NCBI GenBank assembly: GCA_036874045.1
Contig: JAZBRI010000008.1
Coordinates: forward strand, 11,981,001-12,045,000
Reading direction: 5' to 3'
Source: Cymodocea nodosa
Taxonomy: Eukaryota; Streptophyta; Magnoliopsida; Alismatales; Cymodoceaceae
Length of the DNA: 64,000 bases
A program made the translations under genes and the position numbers. The notes under the pieces are model-generated. The model ran no database searches. It had not been told where the DNA came from and saw only the letters and a list, made by a program, of their open reading frames with translations. Of this stretch, positions 21,996 to 34,579 are shown in pieces. How positions within the stretch are numbered: position 1 is the first letter of the stretch; the number at the start of each line of letters is the position of its first letter.

Positions 21996-24900
21996 TTACA
22001 CATCACATAGCCTACAAATACCTAAATTTAATCTAATGTTGCAGAATGTATTTTTGTCTAGAGGTTTTGTAAATATATCAGCTAATTGATTTTTACTAGA
22101 CACAAATTCTAATTTAATTTTTCCTTTAATTACGTTATCTCTTAGAAAATGATGTCTAACCTCTATATGCTTTGCTCTTGAATGTAATACAGGATTTTTG
22201 GAAAGATTTATTGCAGAACTACTGTCACAATAAATCTCAGTTGTATCATAAGATAATCCAAAATCTTCTAAAGTTTGCCTTATCCATAGAATCTGAGTGC
22301 AACACAATGCAGCAGCAACATATTCAGCTTCTTTAGTAGAAAGTGCTACACAGTTTTGCTTTTTACTAAACCATGACACCAAATTATTTCCCAATAATTA
22401 ACATGTGCCACTAGTACTCTTTCTATCAGATTTAGATCCTGCATAATCAGCATCAGTATATCCTATAAGATCTATTGAACTATCCTTAGAATAATACAGT
22501 CTGAAATTTTTAGTTCCTTGTATATATCTAAATATTCTTTTAACTGCAATTAAGTGTGATTCCTTAGGATTAGATTGAAATCTAGCACAAACACACAGCA
22601 AACATAATATCAGGTCTACTAGTAGTCAAATAAAGTAAAGAACCAATCATACTTCTGTATTTTCTTTGATCTATAGATTTTCCTATGGCATCAATATCTA
22701 ACTTTAAAGTAGTACTCATAGGAGTTCCTCGAATCCTTGTATTATTAAAATTAAATTTCTTAAGCATTTCATCTGCATATTTTTCCTGATTTAAAAATAT
22801 ACCTTTATCCATTTGCTTAATTTGAAGTCCTAGAGAATATGAAAGTTCTCCTATCATACTCATTTCAAATTGATTAGTCATCTCTTTAGAGAATATTTCT
22901 ATCAACTTATCAGAGGTTGCTCCAAAGATTATATCATCCACGTATATTTGAACAACAATCTGATCTTTACCATCTCTCTTAATAAATAGAGTATGATCCA
23001 CTTTTCCCATGATATAGCCTTTTTCTATTAAAAAAGTAGACAATCTTTCATACCATGATCTAGGTGCTCGCTTCAAACCATATAAGGCTTTCTTCAATTT
23101 ATACACAAAGTCAGGATTTTTAATATCTTCAAATCCAGGTGGTTGTTTTACATAGACTTCTTCATTAATTAAACCATTTAGAAATGCACTCTTTACATCC
23201 ATTTGATATAATTTAAAATCCATATAACAAGCATAGGCTAATAATATTCTAATACTTTCTAACCTAGCCACAGGAGCAAATGTTTCATCATAATTTAATC
23301 CTTCTTCCTGTGTATACCCTTGTACAACTAATCTAGCTTTATTCTTTATAATTTGACCAGTTTCGTTAATTTTGTTTCTAAAGATCCACTTTGTACCTAT
23401 TATGGATTGATTTTCTAGTGGAGAGACTAATTCCCATACATCATTTCTGATGAATTGATTTAGTTCTTCTTGCATTGCCACTATCCAATTTTCATCAGAT
23501 AATGCTTCTTGTATATTCCTTTGTTCCACCATAGAAACAAACATACACATACTATTTAAATTTACTGAAGCTCTAGTTTTAACTCCCTCATTAATATTAC
23601 CAATGACTTGAGTAATGAGATGTGATGAAGAATAACGCCAATTTCTCTGATTTTCCTCAATATTCTCATCAACATCTGAAAGTCCATCACTTTCATCTTT
23701 AGTTTGATCATTTAAGTTCATATTTTTGATTTTCTCAGATAAATCATCAATCTCTCTATTGATCTCTAACTCACTTGGAAAATTGATCATATCATCATTA
23801 TCAGCTTTAGATTGAGATTCTCTAAGAGAATTTTCATTGAAGCTTACATGGAGGGTTTCTTCAATAGTCCTAGAAGTCTTGTTATATACTCTATAGGCTT
23901 TACTTCTAGTAGAGTAACCTTCAAAAATTCCTTCATCCGATTTGGCTTCAAATTTATCCCTTTTATCCTTAGTATTAAGAATAAAACACTTGTAGCCAAA
24001 TGGTTTCATATAGGAAATTTTTGGAGCCCTATTAAACATAAATTAAAAAGGAATTTTATTAACATGAGGTCTTAAATGACTTCTGTTAATAACATAACAA
24101 GCTGTATTTACTACTTCAGCCCAAAGATTTTGAGGTAACTTATGTTCATTCAACATAGTTTTGGCCATTTCTTGAAGTAATCTATTCTTTCTCTCAACAA
24201 CACCATTTTGACACGGTGCTCTTGGAAAAGAAAATCTGTGATCAATGCCATGCTCATTACAATAGTTATCCATTTGATCATTATCAAATTTAGTTCCATG
24301 ATCACTCTTATGTTTTTGAATAGAGACACTTTGCTCATTTTGAACAAAATTGCAAAACATTTTAAATTTTTCAAAAACTTCTGTCTTAGATGCTAGAAAA
24401 TATACCCAAGTGTATCTAGAGAAGTCATCTACTAAAACAAATACATACCGTTTACCACCAAGACTCATGATTCTTGTTGGTCCAAATAGATCCATATGTA
24501 TAAGTTCTAAGACTCTATTGCTTGAAATATCAGTTTTGGATTTAAAAGAGTTTTTATAAAGTTTACCTAACTCACATGCATCACACGTAAAGTTCTTTGA
24601 GTATTTAATCTTTGGTAAACCTCTCACTAAATGTTTTCTAGATAGTTTATGTAACAATCTCATATTTATATGCCCAATCCTTCTATGCCATAGATATGCA
24701 TCTCTAGTTTCAGCTAGCAAACATGAATTTAAATCAACTGCACCAGAAGGTAAAGATAAAATACATACATAACCTTTTCTTTTAGCAATAAACTTAATTT
24801 CATATGTATTTTTATCAATTATTTTGCATACATTATCTTCAAACACTACATAATATCCATTTTTAGTTAGCTTTATGACACTCAGCAAATTAAATCCTAG

Positions 24901-25110
24901 GTTTTCTACATATAGTACATTCAAAATAACACAAGTAGGAGTTATTTGAACATTGCCCATACCTATGATTTTATCTTTACTTTTGTTTCCAAATGTTACA
25001 CTTCCTTTCGTGGTATTTGTAAAATTTTGTAATAGACTTTTTTGTCTGGTCATGTGACTTGACGCTCCACTGTCCAAGATCCGTTTTGATGTTGTTTCCT
25101 CCTGCAACAC
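21996..25110 (-). pseudogene. Pol of element B: protease, integrase, RT, RNase H
   Basis: Copia order is clear. Protease RILDSGASSHMTRQ opens the frame. Next is pre-integrase YLWHRRIGHINMRLLHK, then integrase CDACELGK, HMDLFGPT, SDHGTKFDN and QNGVVERKNR. RT follows with GTKWIFRNKI, LYQMDVKSAFLNG and catalytic YVDD (plus 22933-22944), then RNase H with GYTDADYAGSKSD and CDSSSAINLSKN. Three lesions break it: TAA at 24043-24045, a 2-bp loss in a GT run at about 22590 (frameshift), and TAA at 22398-22400 where C has CAA. Catalytic residues all survive. Confidence 0.95.
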
Positions 25111-25113
25111 AAA

Positions 25114-27363
25114 TTAAGAAAAACATTTTCTTGGTACCCAATGTTGTTGAGGACCAAGTTCATTAAACACATATTTTTTCTTTTTGTTTAAAAATAGTTT
25201 AACATTATCATTTATATTCTTATTAGTTGTAAGTACTATTGATTTATCATTAGCTTCATACTCACATATAGCATTATTGCTTTTGTAATCATTCTTTTTG
25301 TTTTCAGATGTAGTACAATCAAGACCAAACATATTTTTATCAGTTGTTAATTTATTTTGGTCATGCTTATACATTTCAGTAAGTTCATACCAAGATTTTG
25401 TACTTGTATTAAAATTTTTCGTACATACAAAATCTTTTTCTACACAAGAATTTTTTGTTTTATCACATGTAGAATGAGTAATTGGTCTAATACCAGTGTA
25501 TTGAATTACATGCTTAGGTTTCTGAATTCTCAGTTTACTATAATTGTCTGAAATTTTAGAAACATTAGAAACTGAATTTCCAGAACAAGAAACAAGATTT
25601 TTAGAAACATTTATAGTCATGTTAGAAGTAAAATTTGACAAATCACATGGATTTATATTATTACTGCATGATTCATCCCTTGAAGTACCTACTTCTACAT
25701 ATTTATTACCTTGTTTCATAATAAAAGGAATTTTAGTCCTAGATTTACTTGAACTACAACTAATAAATCCTTTATTGGCTTGAGATTCAGGATATTCAAG
25801 ATAATCAAATCCTAAGCCAAATTTATAAGACACCGCTGGGGTACTAGTTAGTTTGTCTAACTTAGTTTGACTAAAATTCCATTTCTCAAAGGTAGAATTT
25901 AAATCTTGCTCCCTCAGTTTTAATTTTTCTATCTCTAATTCAAGTTCATTTATATTGTTTCTCAACATTTCATTTTCAGATTCTATCTTTAATTTTTCAG
26001 CATTTATATTCTGTATTTGTTCATGCAAGATACATTCATTAAATCTAAATTTTTGCAAATCTCTAGCATGATTTTCGTTATCACATTTAAACTTTTCTAA
26101 AGTAGTAGACAAGAAACAATTTTCTTCTTCCATAATGGATGAAGATTTTCTAATATTCTTATTTTCTAGTTTACATACTTTAAGTTTTTGTAATAATGCA
26201 TGATAAGCACATAATAATTCATTAAAGTGGAAATCTGAATGACTTTCAGGATTAGATATTACCTCAGACTCATCTGCCATGAAGCACACATGAGCAACCT
26301 CTTCTAACTCTTGTTCTCCTTCTGAATGTGAAGATTTTGATGTTGATTCCTCAGATTCAGACTCTTCAGACGTGTCATCCCAAGTGACCTTCAAAGCCTT
26401 TTTCTTGTAAAACTTTTTCTAAGTTTTCTGAGCCGTCTTCTTCTGATTTGTCCTATTTTGCTTTTCATTTTTCCTCATAGGACAATTTGGAGAAAGATGT
26501 CCAGGTTTCTTACAGTTGTAACATATATACTTTTTGGATGAAGAATTATTGTCATTGAATGATTTTGACATTGAGGGTTTATCATTTTTGTTCCTTTGCT
26601 GTTTCCTAGCTTTCTTGAATTTCCTAGTTAGCAAAATCAAATCCTCGTTAGAATCAATAGATATATCAGAATCTGAATTAATTTCGAAGGCTATTTCTTT
26701 CTTCATTTTTAGTTTGTTGTGACTCAGTGATTCATTTAATTGAACTTCATAAGCTGTTAAATTTCCTATAAGTTCATTCATAGTATAAACATTTAAATCT
26801 CGTGATTCCTCAATTGATGTTACTTTCTGAGACCATTTAGAACTTAGGGATCTGAGAATTTTCCTCACCAAATCCTTCTATTCAAAATTCTTTCCTAAAC
26901 ATTTTAAAGAGTTTATGATATCAAGAAATCTGGAAAACATCTTAGAAATATTTTCGTCTTCATGCATCTTAAAGAGTTCATACTTATGAATCAACATGTT
27001 TATTTTTGTCTCTTTAACTTGAGAAGTACCTTTATGTGAAACTTCTAAGGCATGCCACACCTCATAAGCAGATTTATATGCCGTCACTTTACTGAACTGT
27101 TCATAACTCAATGCACAATATAAAATATTTAAGCCCTTAGCATTCAAAGTTTCATTTTCCTTTTCATTAATTGTCCAAGTATTATAAGGAGTAGTTAATG
27201 GAGTATATGGTTTAGAAATCATGAATCACAACTTATGATCTATACTTTGAAGAAAAACAGTCATCCTATATTTCCAACATTCAAAATGTATTCCATCAAA
27301 TAAAGGAGGATGATTAAGATTTTGGCCTTCATATAAAGAAAAATTACCATTTCCAATAGCCAT
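25114..27363 (-). pseudogene. Gag of element B with zinc knuckle and long coiled-coil tail
   Basis: The start ATG is at 27363 (MAIGNGNFSLYEGQ). The domains are UBN2-type capsid, basic zinc knuckle CYNCKKPGHLSPNC (about 26480-26520), then an acidic Ser/Glu region (SEESESEEST) and a long coiled coil (about residues 60-180 of the 26394-25114 frame). Lesions are Trp to TGA near 27224, CAG to TAG at 26878-26880 and 26419-26421, and a TAA just before protease (about 25111-25113). Confidence 0.93.
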
Positions 27364-27546
27364 TTTACCTTAGATTTTTCAACCTATTTGATTTTAAACA
27401 GTCTAGAAACTTTAAAACATTTTGAGCCTTAAATCAGAAAGTTAAACTTATGCTTAGGTTAATTTCTGTTTAAAAACAAGGAAGGTAGAATAAGCAATGA
27501 TATTAAATAAGTTGGTATCGATTTTATATCAAAGATTATTCACAAA

Positions 27547-27558
27547 GCTTTGATACCA
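27547..27558 (-). other. Primer binding site of element B
   Basis: The minus strand reads TGGTATCAAAGC, one G-to-A change from the tRNA-Met consensus, 2 bp inside the 5' LTR. Confidence 0.92.
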
Positions 27559-27560
27559 CT

Positions 27561-29173
27561 TGTAGGATCGTATGACTACACAAGAGGGGGGTGAATTGTG
27601 TATTTTTAATATTTTCTGAAATATAATTGAAACTTTAAAACTCAAAAACAAGTCGAGACATTGTTTTCATAAAATCATTTTTATTCAAGGTTTCAATTAC
27701 AATATACAATTCAATTCTCTTCAGAAATTGTAGATGCAATTATATTTCGATACCATGCATCATCTAAACAATTTCATAACTACAAACAGAGAAAACTAAT
27801 TTGCGGAATTTAAAACTTTTCTCCCTGTTTGAGATCTTTCTTCTTCTTCTTTTTCTTCTTCAGCAATTCTTCAGTGACGAATATCTTGTCTTTTCATGCT
27901 TCACCGAATTTGCTTTCTTCTAATACTTCAAATCTTCAGTGACGAAAATCTTACCTTTTTATGCTTCACTTAACTTTCTTCCACTTGAGAGATTTTCCCG
28001 AAGAGGTGTTTTTGATCCCTGTAAAAGATTTTTCTTTTGGTGTGCAGGGATGGTTTGATCCTTGAAAAGATTTTTCATTTTGTGTGCAAGGATAAATTGA
28101 TCAACGAGAATTCTATGCCTTTTATACTGTATCTTCATTTTATGCATATCATTCACGTTTAACCACTACCAGTTTTCCACTTCTCCACGTCTTTCCTTTT
28201 TCCTTCATCGAAACACACACATTCTAACCCACGTTTATATTTCGAATTTTCTTTAATCATCAGTCCTAGATCTCTGAAAAATTTCTTGCAAAATAAACTT
28301 TCTTGTCCAAAAGTTTTTCATCAGTGTAATAAGAAGTCGTTTCTTTAATGTTAACTAAACGAGTAACACAAGTATATATATAACTTAACGTTTCTAACTT
28401 AACGAGTTCCTCATGTGCCATTTCACGTGACAAGTACTGTAGCTAACTCAACGAACTAAGTCTGTGGTGTTATGCTATCTCAACGAACCATCTCCGTTGT
28501 GTTATGATAACTCAACGAACCATTTCCGTTGTGTTATGATATCTCAACGAACCAGTAATACACAAATGTTTTTATAATAAGAATTTTACCACGTGCAAAA
28601 AATAACAGCTTAAGTTTAAAACGCTAACCTAACGCGTTGCCTTAGTGTTCAATATAGCAACTCAACACGTTTAGTTATGTTAACTTAACGAGTTAAACAT
28701 GTGCACCTCACATGATACAATACAACATTCGTAACTTATAATTTCACCACGTGTATAACACTAACTTAACGAGTTCGTCTCTTCTTTTACTCACTAACTT
28801 AACGAGTTATGACGTGACCTATTTTAACCTTTAAGCCTTTAACTTAACGAGTTCTCACGTGACCTCTATACAAACAAAACTCTGACTTAACGAGTTGTCT
28901 AAACGTGCACTGTTCATGATACAGAAGATATAACTTGAAAACATATCTTGCTTTTCAATAAAAACACACGTTAACTTAACGTTTAGCTAAATGAGAAATT
29001 AATGCAATGAAACGACTAGTTATTAAATTCAGATCCAATACAAACAAGTATTTATATCAGTAAGCTTTTTCTGTATTAATTGATGATTTTAATTTCTTTT
29101 CATAAGCAATAGTAATTGAGCAAATATGATTATTTTCATTCAGCACACATAATCAAAACAAAAATACTCAACA
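27561..29173 (-). repeat. 5' LTR of element B (1613 bp)
   Basis: It runs TGTAGGATCG to CTCAACA in plus orientation and matches 18099-19712. Over the first ~115 bp I count four differences from the 3' LTR, all transitions. It has two hairpin modules (about 28012-28092) and the U3 word array at 28350-28910. Confidence 0.93.
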
Positions 29174-31857
29174 ACTTTCCATGTGAAAATTCTGCAAGTA
29201 ATTCCTGTTTGGTAGCATCTAGTGAAGATGATTGGTTGTGGCATAAAAGACTTGGTCACGTTAGTATGACGACTCTTAGAAAGTTTTCCAAGGGTGATCT
29301 TGTCAGGGGACTGCCTAAACTTACATTCAAGAAAGATAGGGTGTGTAGTGATTGTATGCTAGGCAAGCAGAGGAGAACTTCTCTACATAGCAAAAATGTA
29401 TTTACCACTAAAAGGCCATTGGAACTATTACATCTGGATTTGTTTGGCCCATCTCAAGTATCAAGTCTTGGGGGTCGAAAATATACCTTTGTTATTGTTG
29501 ATGATTTCTCTAGATTAACTTAGGTAATATTTTTAACACATAAAAATGAGACTTGCAATGAATTCAGAAACTTCTACATAGAGTTCAGAATCAGAAGGAA
29601 CTAACAGTGAAGAAAATCAAAAGTGATCATGGAGGAGAATTTAAAAACTATGAATTTGAAAATCTTTGCAATTCATTTGGAATCCTACATGAATTCTCCT
29701 GTCCTAGAACTCTAGCTCAAAATGGAGTTGTGGAAAGGAAAAATAGAACATTACAAGAAATGGTTAGAACTATGTTGAATGTAACTAATTTGCCAAAATT
29801 TCTTTGGGCTGAAGTTGTAGGTACAACCTATCACATCTCCAACAAGACTCATATCAGATCTTTGAAGAATAAAACTCCTTTTGAACTTTGGTTTGATAAG
29901 ACTCCAAATGTTGGTCATTTTAAGACCTTCGAATGTAGATGCTTTGTATTAAACTTTGGAAATGCTAAAGACAAGTTTGATGCAAAATCTGAACCTGCTA
30001 TACTTGTTGGATACTCATCTAGAAGCAAAGCTTAGAGAGTATACTTTGCCAAAGACAAAAGAGTAGAAGAAACCATAAATGTTCAATTTGATGAATAATT
30101 GATATAGAACTTTAGAAATTTGAAGATTGATAGTGAAAGTGATAATGAATGTTTTGAAAAAGATAACTGCAAGCAGAAACTCAAATCCCAAGCTTTATAT
30201 TAGAATCATAACAGTTGGAAGTTCAAATCTTATCACCCCATGGAACAAATAATTGGAAATATAACTAAAGGGGTACAAACTCGAAGCAAAGCACAAGATA
30301 TTTGCAATTTTTGTGCATTTGTGTCAGAAATAGAGCCAAAATTAGTAGATGAAGCCTGTAAAGATACTTACTGGACAATGGCTATGTAGGAAGAATTAAA
30401 TCAGTTTCAGAAAAATAATGTCTAGGAATTAGTGGAAAAACTTGTAGGAAAATCCATCATTGGAACTAAATGGATTTTCAAAAACAAATTAGATGAAGAA
30501 GGAAACATACTCAGAAATAAAGCTCGACTAGTTGCACAAGGCTATAATTAGCAAGAAGGTATTGACTCTGAAGAAACTTTACACCTATAGCTAGAATAGA
30601 AGCTATCAAAATGTTGCCTGCTTTTGCAAGTAGTATGAAACTAAAATTGTTTCAGATGGATGTGAAAAGTGCCTTTTTGAATGGAGAAATTCAAGAAGAA
30701 GTTTTTGTTAAACAAGTTTCTGGATTTGAAGATGAAGTCAAGCCAGATCATGTCTACAAACTAAGAAAGACTTTATATGGTCTGAAACAGGCACCTAGGG
30801 CTTGGTATGAGAAATTGAAAAAGTTCTTAACTAAAAGTAATTTCTCTATAGGCAAGGTGGACAACACTTTGTTTATTAAAACTTTTGATTTGCACATTTT
30901 GATTGTACAAATATCTGTTGATGATATAGTTTTTGGAGCCACTTTAGAAAAACTCTGTCATAGATTTTAAAATTTGATGAAAAATAAATTTGAAATAAGC
31001 ATGATGGGAGAATTGAAGTTTTTCTTAGGCTTACAGATCCATCAAGTGCAAAATGGCATCTTTGTCAACCAAGAGAAATACTACAAAGAGATGTTGAAGA
31101 AATTTGGCTATGAAAACATCAAATCTGCAAATACTCCAATGAGTTCAAGCACTAAACTTGAAATGGATGATTCAAGTGTTGCAGTAGATCAAAAGAAATA
31201 TAGAGGCATGATTGGATCTCTATTGTATCTTTTAGCAAGTAGGCTAGATATTATGTTCAGTGTATGCTTGTGTGCTAGATTTCAAGCATCACCTAAGGAA
31301 TCTCATTTGAAATTAGTCAAAAGAATTTTCAAATATCTACAAGGCACCAAAGATTTCAGATTATTCTACTCAGCTGACAACAATCTAATGTTAACAGGTT
31401 ATAGTGATGCAGATTATGCAAGCAGCAGATCTGACAGAAAAAGTACTAGTGGTACATGCCAACTACTTGGAAATTCATTAATCTCATAGTTCAGTAGGAA
31501 ACAAAACTGTATTGCATTATCTACTACTGAAGCCGAATATATTGTAGCAGGTCTGTGTTGTGCTCAAATTCTTTGGATGCAGCAAACTTTAGCAGACTGA
31601 AAATTCAGAATATAGTTATATTTTGTGATAACAGCAGTGCAATAAGCTTATCTAAGAATACAGTACTTCATTCCAAAGCCAAGCACATCGAGATTAGACA
31701 TCATTTCTTGAAAGATCATGTGGAAAAAAGGAACATCTCACTCAAGTTTGTTCCAACAGAAAATCAACTTGTAGATATTTTCACCAAACCTTTAAATGAA
31801 TCAACTTTTAATCATATTAGAAGAAATCTAAGCATATGTTCATTACATGATCTTTAA
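29174..31857 (+). pseudogene. Pol of beta, 3' part: integrase, RT, RNase H
   Basis: The frame resumes after element B with WLWHKRLGHVSMTTLRK, CSDCMLGKQ, LHLDLFGP, SDHGGEF and NGVVERKNRTLQEM (integrase). RT has MDVKSAFLNG and YGLKQAPRAWYEKL. The catalytic motif reads SVDD instead of YVDD (codon TCT at 30914-30916). RNase H has GYSDADYASSRSD and ends CSLHDL at 31857. Stops occur near 29522, 30033, 30098 and 30969, with frameshifts around 29560-29600 and 30570-30590. The altered YVDD alone should cripple polymerase activity. Confidence 0.93.
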
Positions 31858-32238
31858 ATGCTTTCATTTATTATTCCTCAAGCTCACCATATGGAAGCTT
31901 GCTTTCTGCTAACATGTACTCGTGCAAGACATATTAGATATCAGTTTTACAGTTTTATAGATATCAATCACCTTTTTATATAATGACAAAAAGGGAGAGA
32001 AGAATATGGAAATTGGAGAAGAATATGGAAACTTACAGTATTTCCAGCACAGACAGAAGGAGAAGTATTAAAAGGGGGAAGAATATCCCAGCACATAGAT
32101 AGAGAGAGAAGACAACACACAGTTAGGGGGAGGAATTAACTTCTCTTCATTATATTCATTGTAAATCTTTGCTTTACTTAGTTTATGTGTAACTGAATGT
32201 ATAGAAACAATCTAGGGAGTGAAATACATGTAAATAAA
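31858..32238 (+). other. 3' non-coding region of beta with extra polypurine tracts
   Basis: No ORF3 follows pol in beta. Purine tracts at 31988-32000 (AAAAGGGAGAGAAG), 32069-32081 (AAAAGGGGGAAG) and 32124-32132 (AGGGGGAGG) resemble the multiple polypurine tracts described for Sireviruses. Element E interrupts it at 32239; the real tract is at 50666-50680. Confidence 0.75.
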
Positions 32239-32608
32239 TGTTATGTCGAGATGTCACATGAAATAGGACATCCAAGGACGCGTGGAGAAGAGAATCACGT
32301 GGGAAGAGGTGAGCGAGTGAAGAATCAGAAGAAGAACAACAAATATACGTGGTTCCCCAACACGGGTACGTCCACGGGTGATCAATCCTTTGTTTGCTGT
32401 ATGGCTGCTGGTACAAGAAGGGAGGAAGATGAGAATGCTAGGGATTTGGCATCCCTCTCTTGGTCGGCCAACATTCCCTTTTATACTATGTTAGGAGCAA
32501 CAATGGGTAATACCTAAAAGACAAGTTTGCCCCTTTACAAAATATCAAATAAATACAACCATATACAATGACAAATACATATACATGATGGAAGACACAA
32601 GCATCACA
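32239..32608 (-). repeat. 3' LTR of element E (370 bp)
   Basis: It starts TGTTATGTCGAG and ends GCATCACA in plus orientation. A minus-strand TATA box TATAAAAGG lies at about 32478-32487. By eye it differs from the other LTR at about 11 of 370 positions, ten of them transitions. Confidence 0.93.
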
Positions 32609-34309
32609 AATCTCCACCTTGTCTTTCATCAATCTTCATCATGATCAAGTGATAGATCACCAAGACCCAACGTGGGTCAGCAGTAGCAATAGACGTTGAG
32701 TAAGTCCAAGCAATACTTGAACTTGCTCTCCACAACGCCCTTTGTAAACATATTAGCCGGGTTGCCCTTTTTGTTGACTTTCATAATCTTTATCCTGTCT
32801 TCATTCCTAAAGAAGTAATATTTAACATCAATATGTTTAGTTCTATCATTAAAGACATTATCTTTGGAGAGACAAATAGCGCTAAGACTCACAAAAAATG
32901 TTAGCTTTATCAATGCGCTAACCAAAATCTCCAAGTAAACCTTTCAACTAGATCCCTTCCTTTGCAGCTTCTGTCATAGCCACATATTCAGCCTCAGTTG
33001 TAGACAAAGATACGGTAGGCTGAAGAGTTGATTTCCAACTTACAATAGAACCTGCAAAAGTAAAGACAACCAGATAATGATCTCCTTCTGTCAACATCAC
33101 TTGCATAGTCTGAATCTGTATAACCAGCCATAGTACAACCCTGATCTGCTGCATACATTAAACTAATGCCTGGAGTTCATTTCAAATATCTGAATATCTT
33201 TTTTACTGCTCTCCAATGTTCCCTGCTCGGATTGGACATGAACCTACTAACAACACTCAAAGGATATGCCAAATCAAGCCTAGTGCATACCATAGCATAC
33301 ACAAGGCTTCCAACTGCTTGAGCATAAGGAACTCGCTGCATATCAAGCTTTTCAGATTCAATTTGAGGACACATAGCATATGACAATTTAACATTTCTAT
33401 CATAAGGCGTGCTTATGGCTTTGCATGAAGCCATACCAAATCTGCTAAGGATCTTTTCAATATACTTCTGTTGATTTAAAAACAGCTTACCAGAATTTCT
33501 TTCACGCCTAATCTCAATTCCAAGAATTCTACCAGCTGGACCAAGATCCTTCATATCAAATTCTGATTTTAATGTGTCCTTCAGCTCCTATATTACTTCA
33601 ATATTCTTTGCAGCTATAAGAATATCATCAACATACAATAACAAATAAACATGTGTATTCTTATCAAGAGTTTTAACATACACACATGAATCATAATTGC
33701 TGCGTCTAAAACCAACTTTAACTAAAAAGGCATCAAACCTCTTGTACCATTGGCGTGGTGATTGTTTAAGTCCATACAAGGACTTATTTAATTTGCACAC
33801 ACAATCAGATTTACCTTTCACCACAAACCCTGTTGGTTGTTCCATCCAAATATTTTCTTCTAACTCACCATGCAAGAAGACCGTCTTTACATCTAGCTGT
33901 TCCAACTCTAGATTCTGCGCTACAGCAATAGATAACAAAATTCTAATAGATGTATGACGTACAACAAGAGCAAATACCTTATTGAAGTCAATTCCTTTTT
34001 ACTGTGAATAAGCTTTGGCGACTAATCTTGCCTTGTGCTGCAAACCTACATTGCCTTGAGTCCCAATCTTCTTCTTGTAGACCCATTTGCAGCCAACAAT
34101 GTTTGTGTTCTTTAGACGTTTTACTAGTTCCCAAGTTTTATTCTTATGGAGAGATTGGAATTCCTCCTCCATAGTAGTCATCCAAAGACCAGCTTCTGAA
34201 TTTTTAATTCCAACTTCATATGTAGGTGGATCAACAAAATCCTCCACCTCAACTGCTACCTGTAAGGTAAAAGCAACCAAACTATCGTAGCCATATCTAC
34301 TAGGAGGTC
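32609..34309 (-). pseudogene. RT and RNase H of element E
   Basis: The RT blocks VGCKWVYKKK, QLDVKTVFLHGELEE, LYGLKQSPRQWYKRFD and catalytic YVDD (33624-33635) are present. RNase H has GYTDSDYASD and LSTTEAEYVAMTEAAKEGI. In-frame stops lie near 33999, 33588 and 33177, and RNase H is frameshifted around 32940-33110. The polypurine tract (GGTGGAGAT, minus) abuts the LTR at about 32609-32622. C is inserted upstream of the RT start. Confidence 0.92.
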
Positions 34310-34579
34310 TGTTGAGTATTTTTGTTTTGATGATGTGTGCTGAATGAAAATAATCATATTTGCTCAATTACTATTGCTTGTGAAAAGAAATTAAAATCAT
34401 CAATTAATACAGAAAAAGCTTACTGATATAAATACTTGTCTGTATTGGATCTGAAGTTAATAACTAGTCATTTCGTGGCATTAATTTCTCATTTAGCTAA
34501 ACGTTAAGTTAACGTGTATTTTTATTGAAAAGCATGGTATGTTTTAATGTTATATCTTCTGTATCATGAACAATACATG

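Larger units (their letters stand above)
18099..29173 (-). mobile_element. Element B: Sirevirus alpha copy, 11.1 kb, inserted in beta
   Basis: A structurally complete minus-strand copia element. Both LTRs are about 1613 bp, with TG...CA ends, a primer site, Gag, protease, integrase, RT, RNase H, a shortened ORF3 and a polypurine tract. The five bases ACTTT occur on both sides (18094-18098 and 29174-29178). The beta protein frame continues across the joined flanks, which proves a clean insertion. It is about 2 kb shorter than its relative C, mainly because of one internal deletion at 21180-21185. Confidence 0.95.

Noticed and set aside
32197-32517. 106-residue plus-strand frame (and its twin at 50135-50602)
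   Set aside because: It is LTR sequence of element E read on the wrong strand; duplicated because LTRs are.
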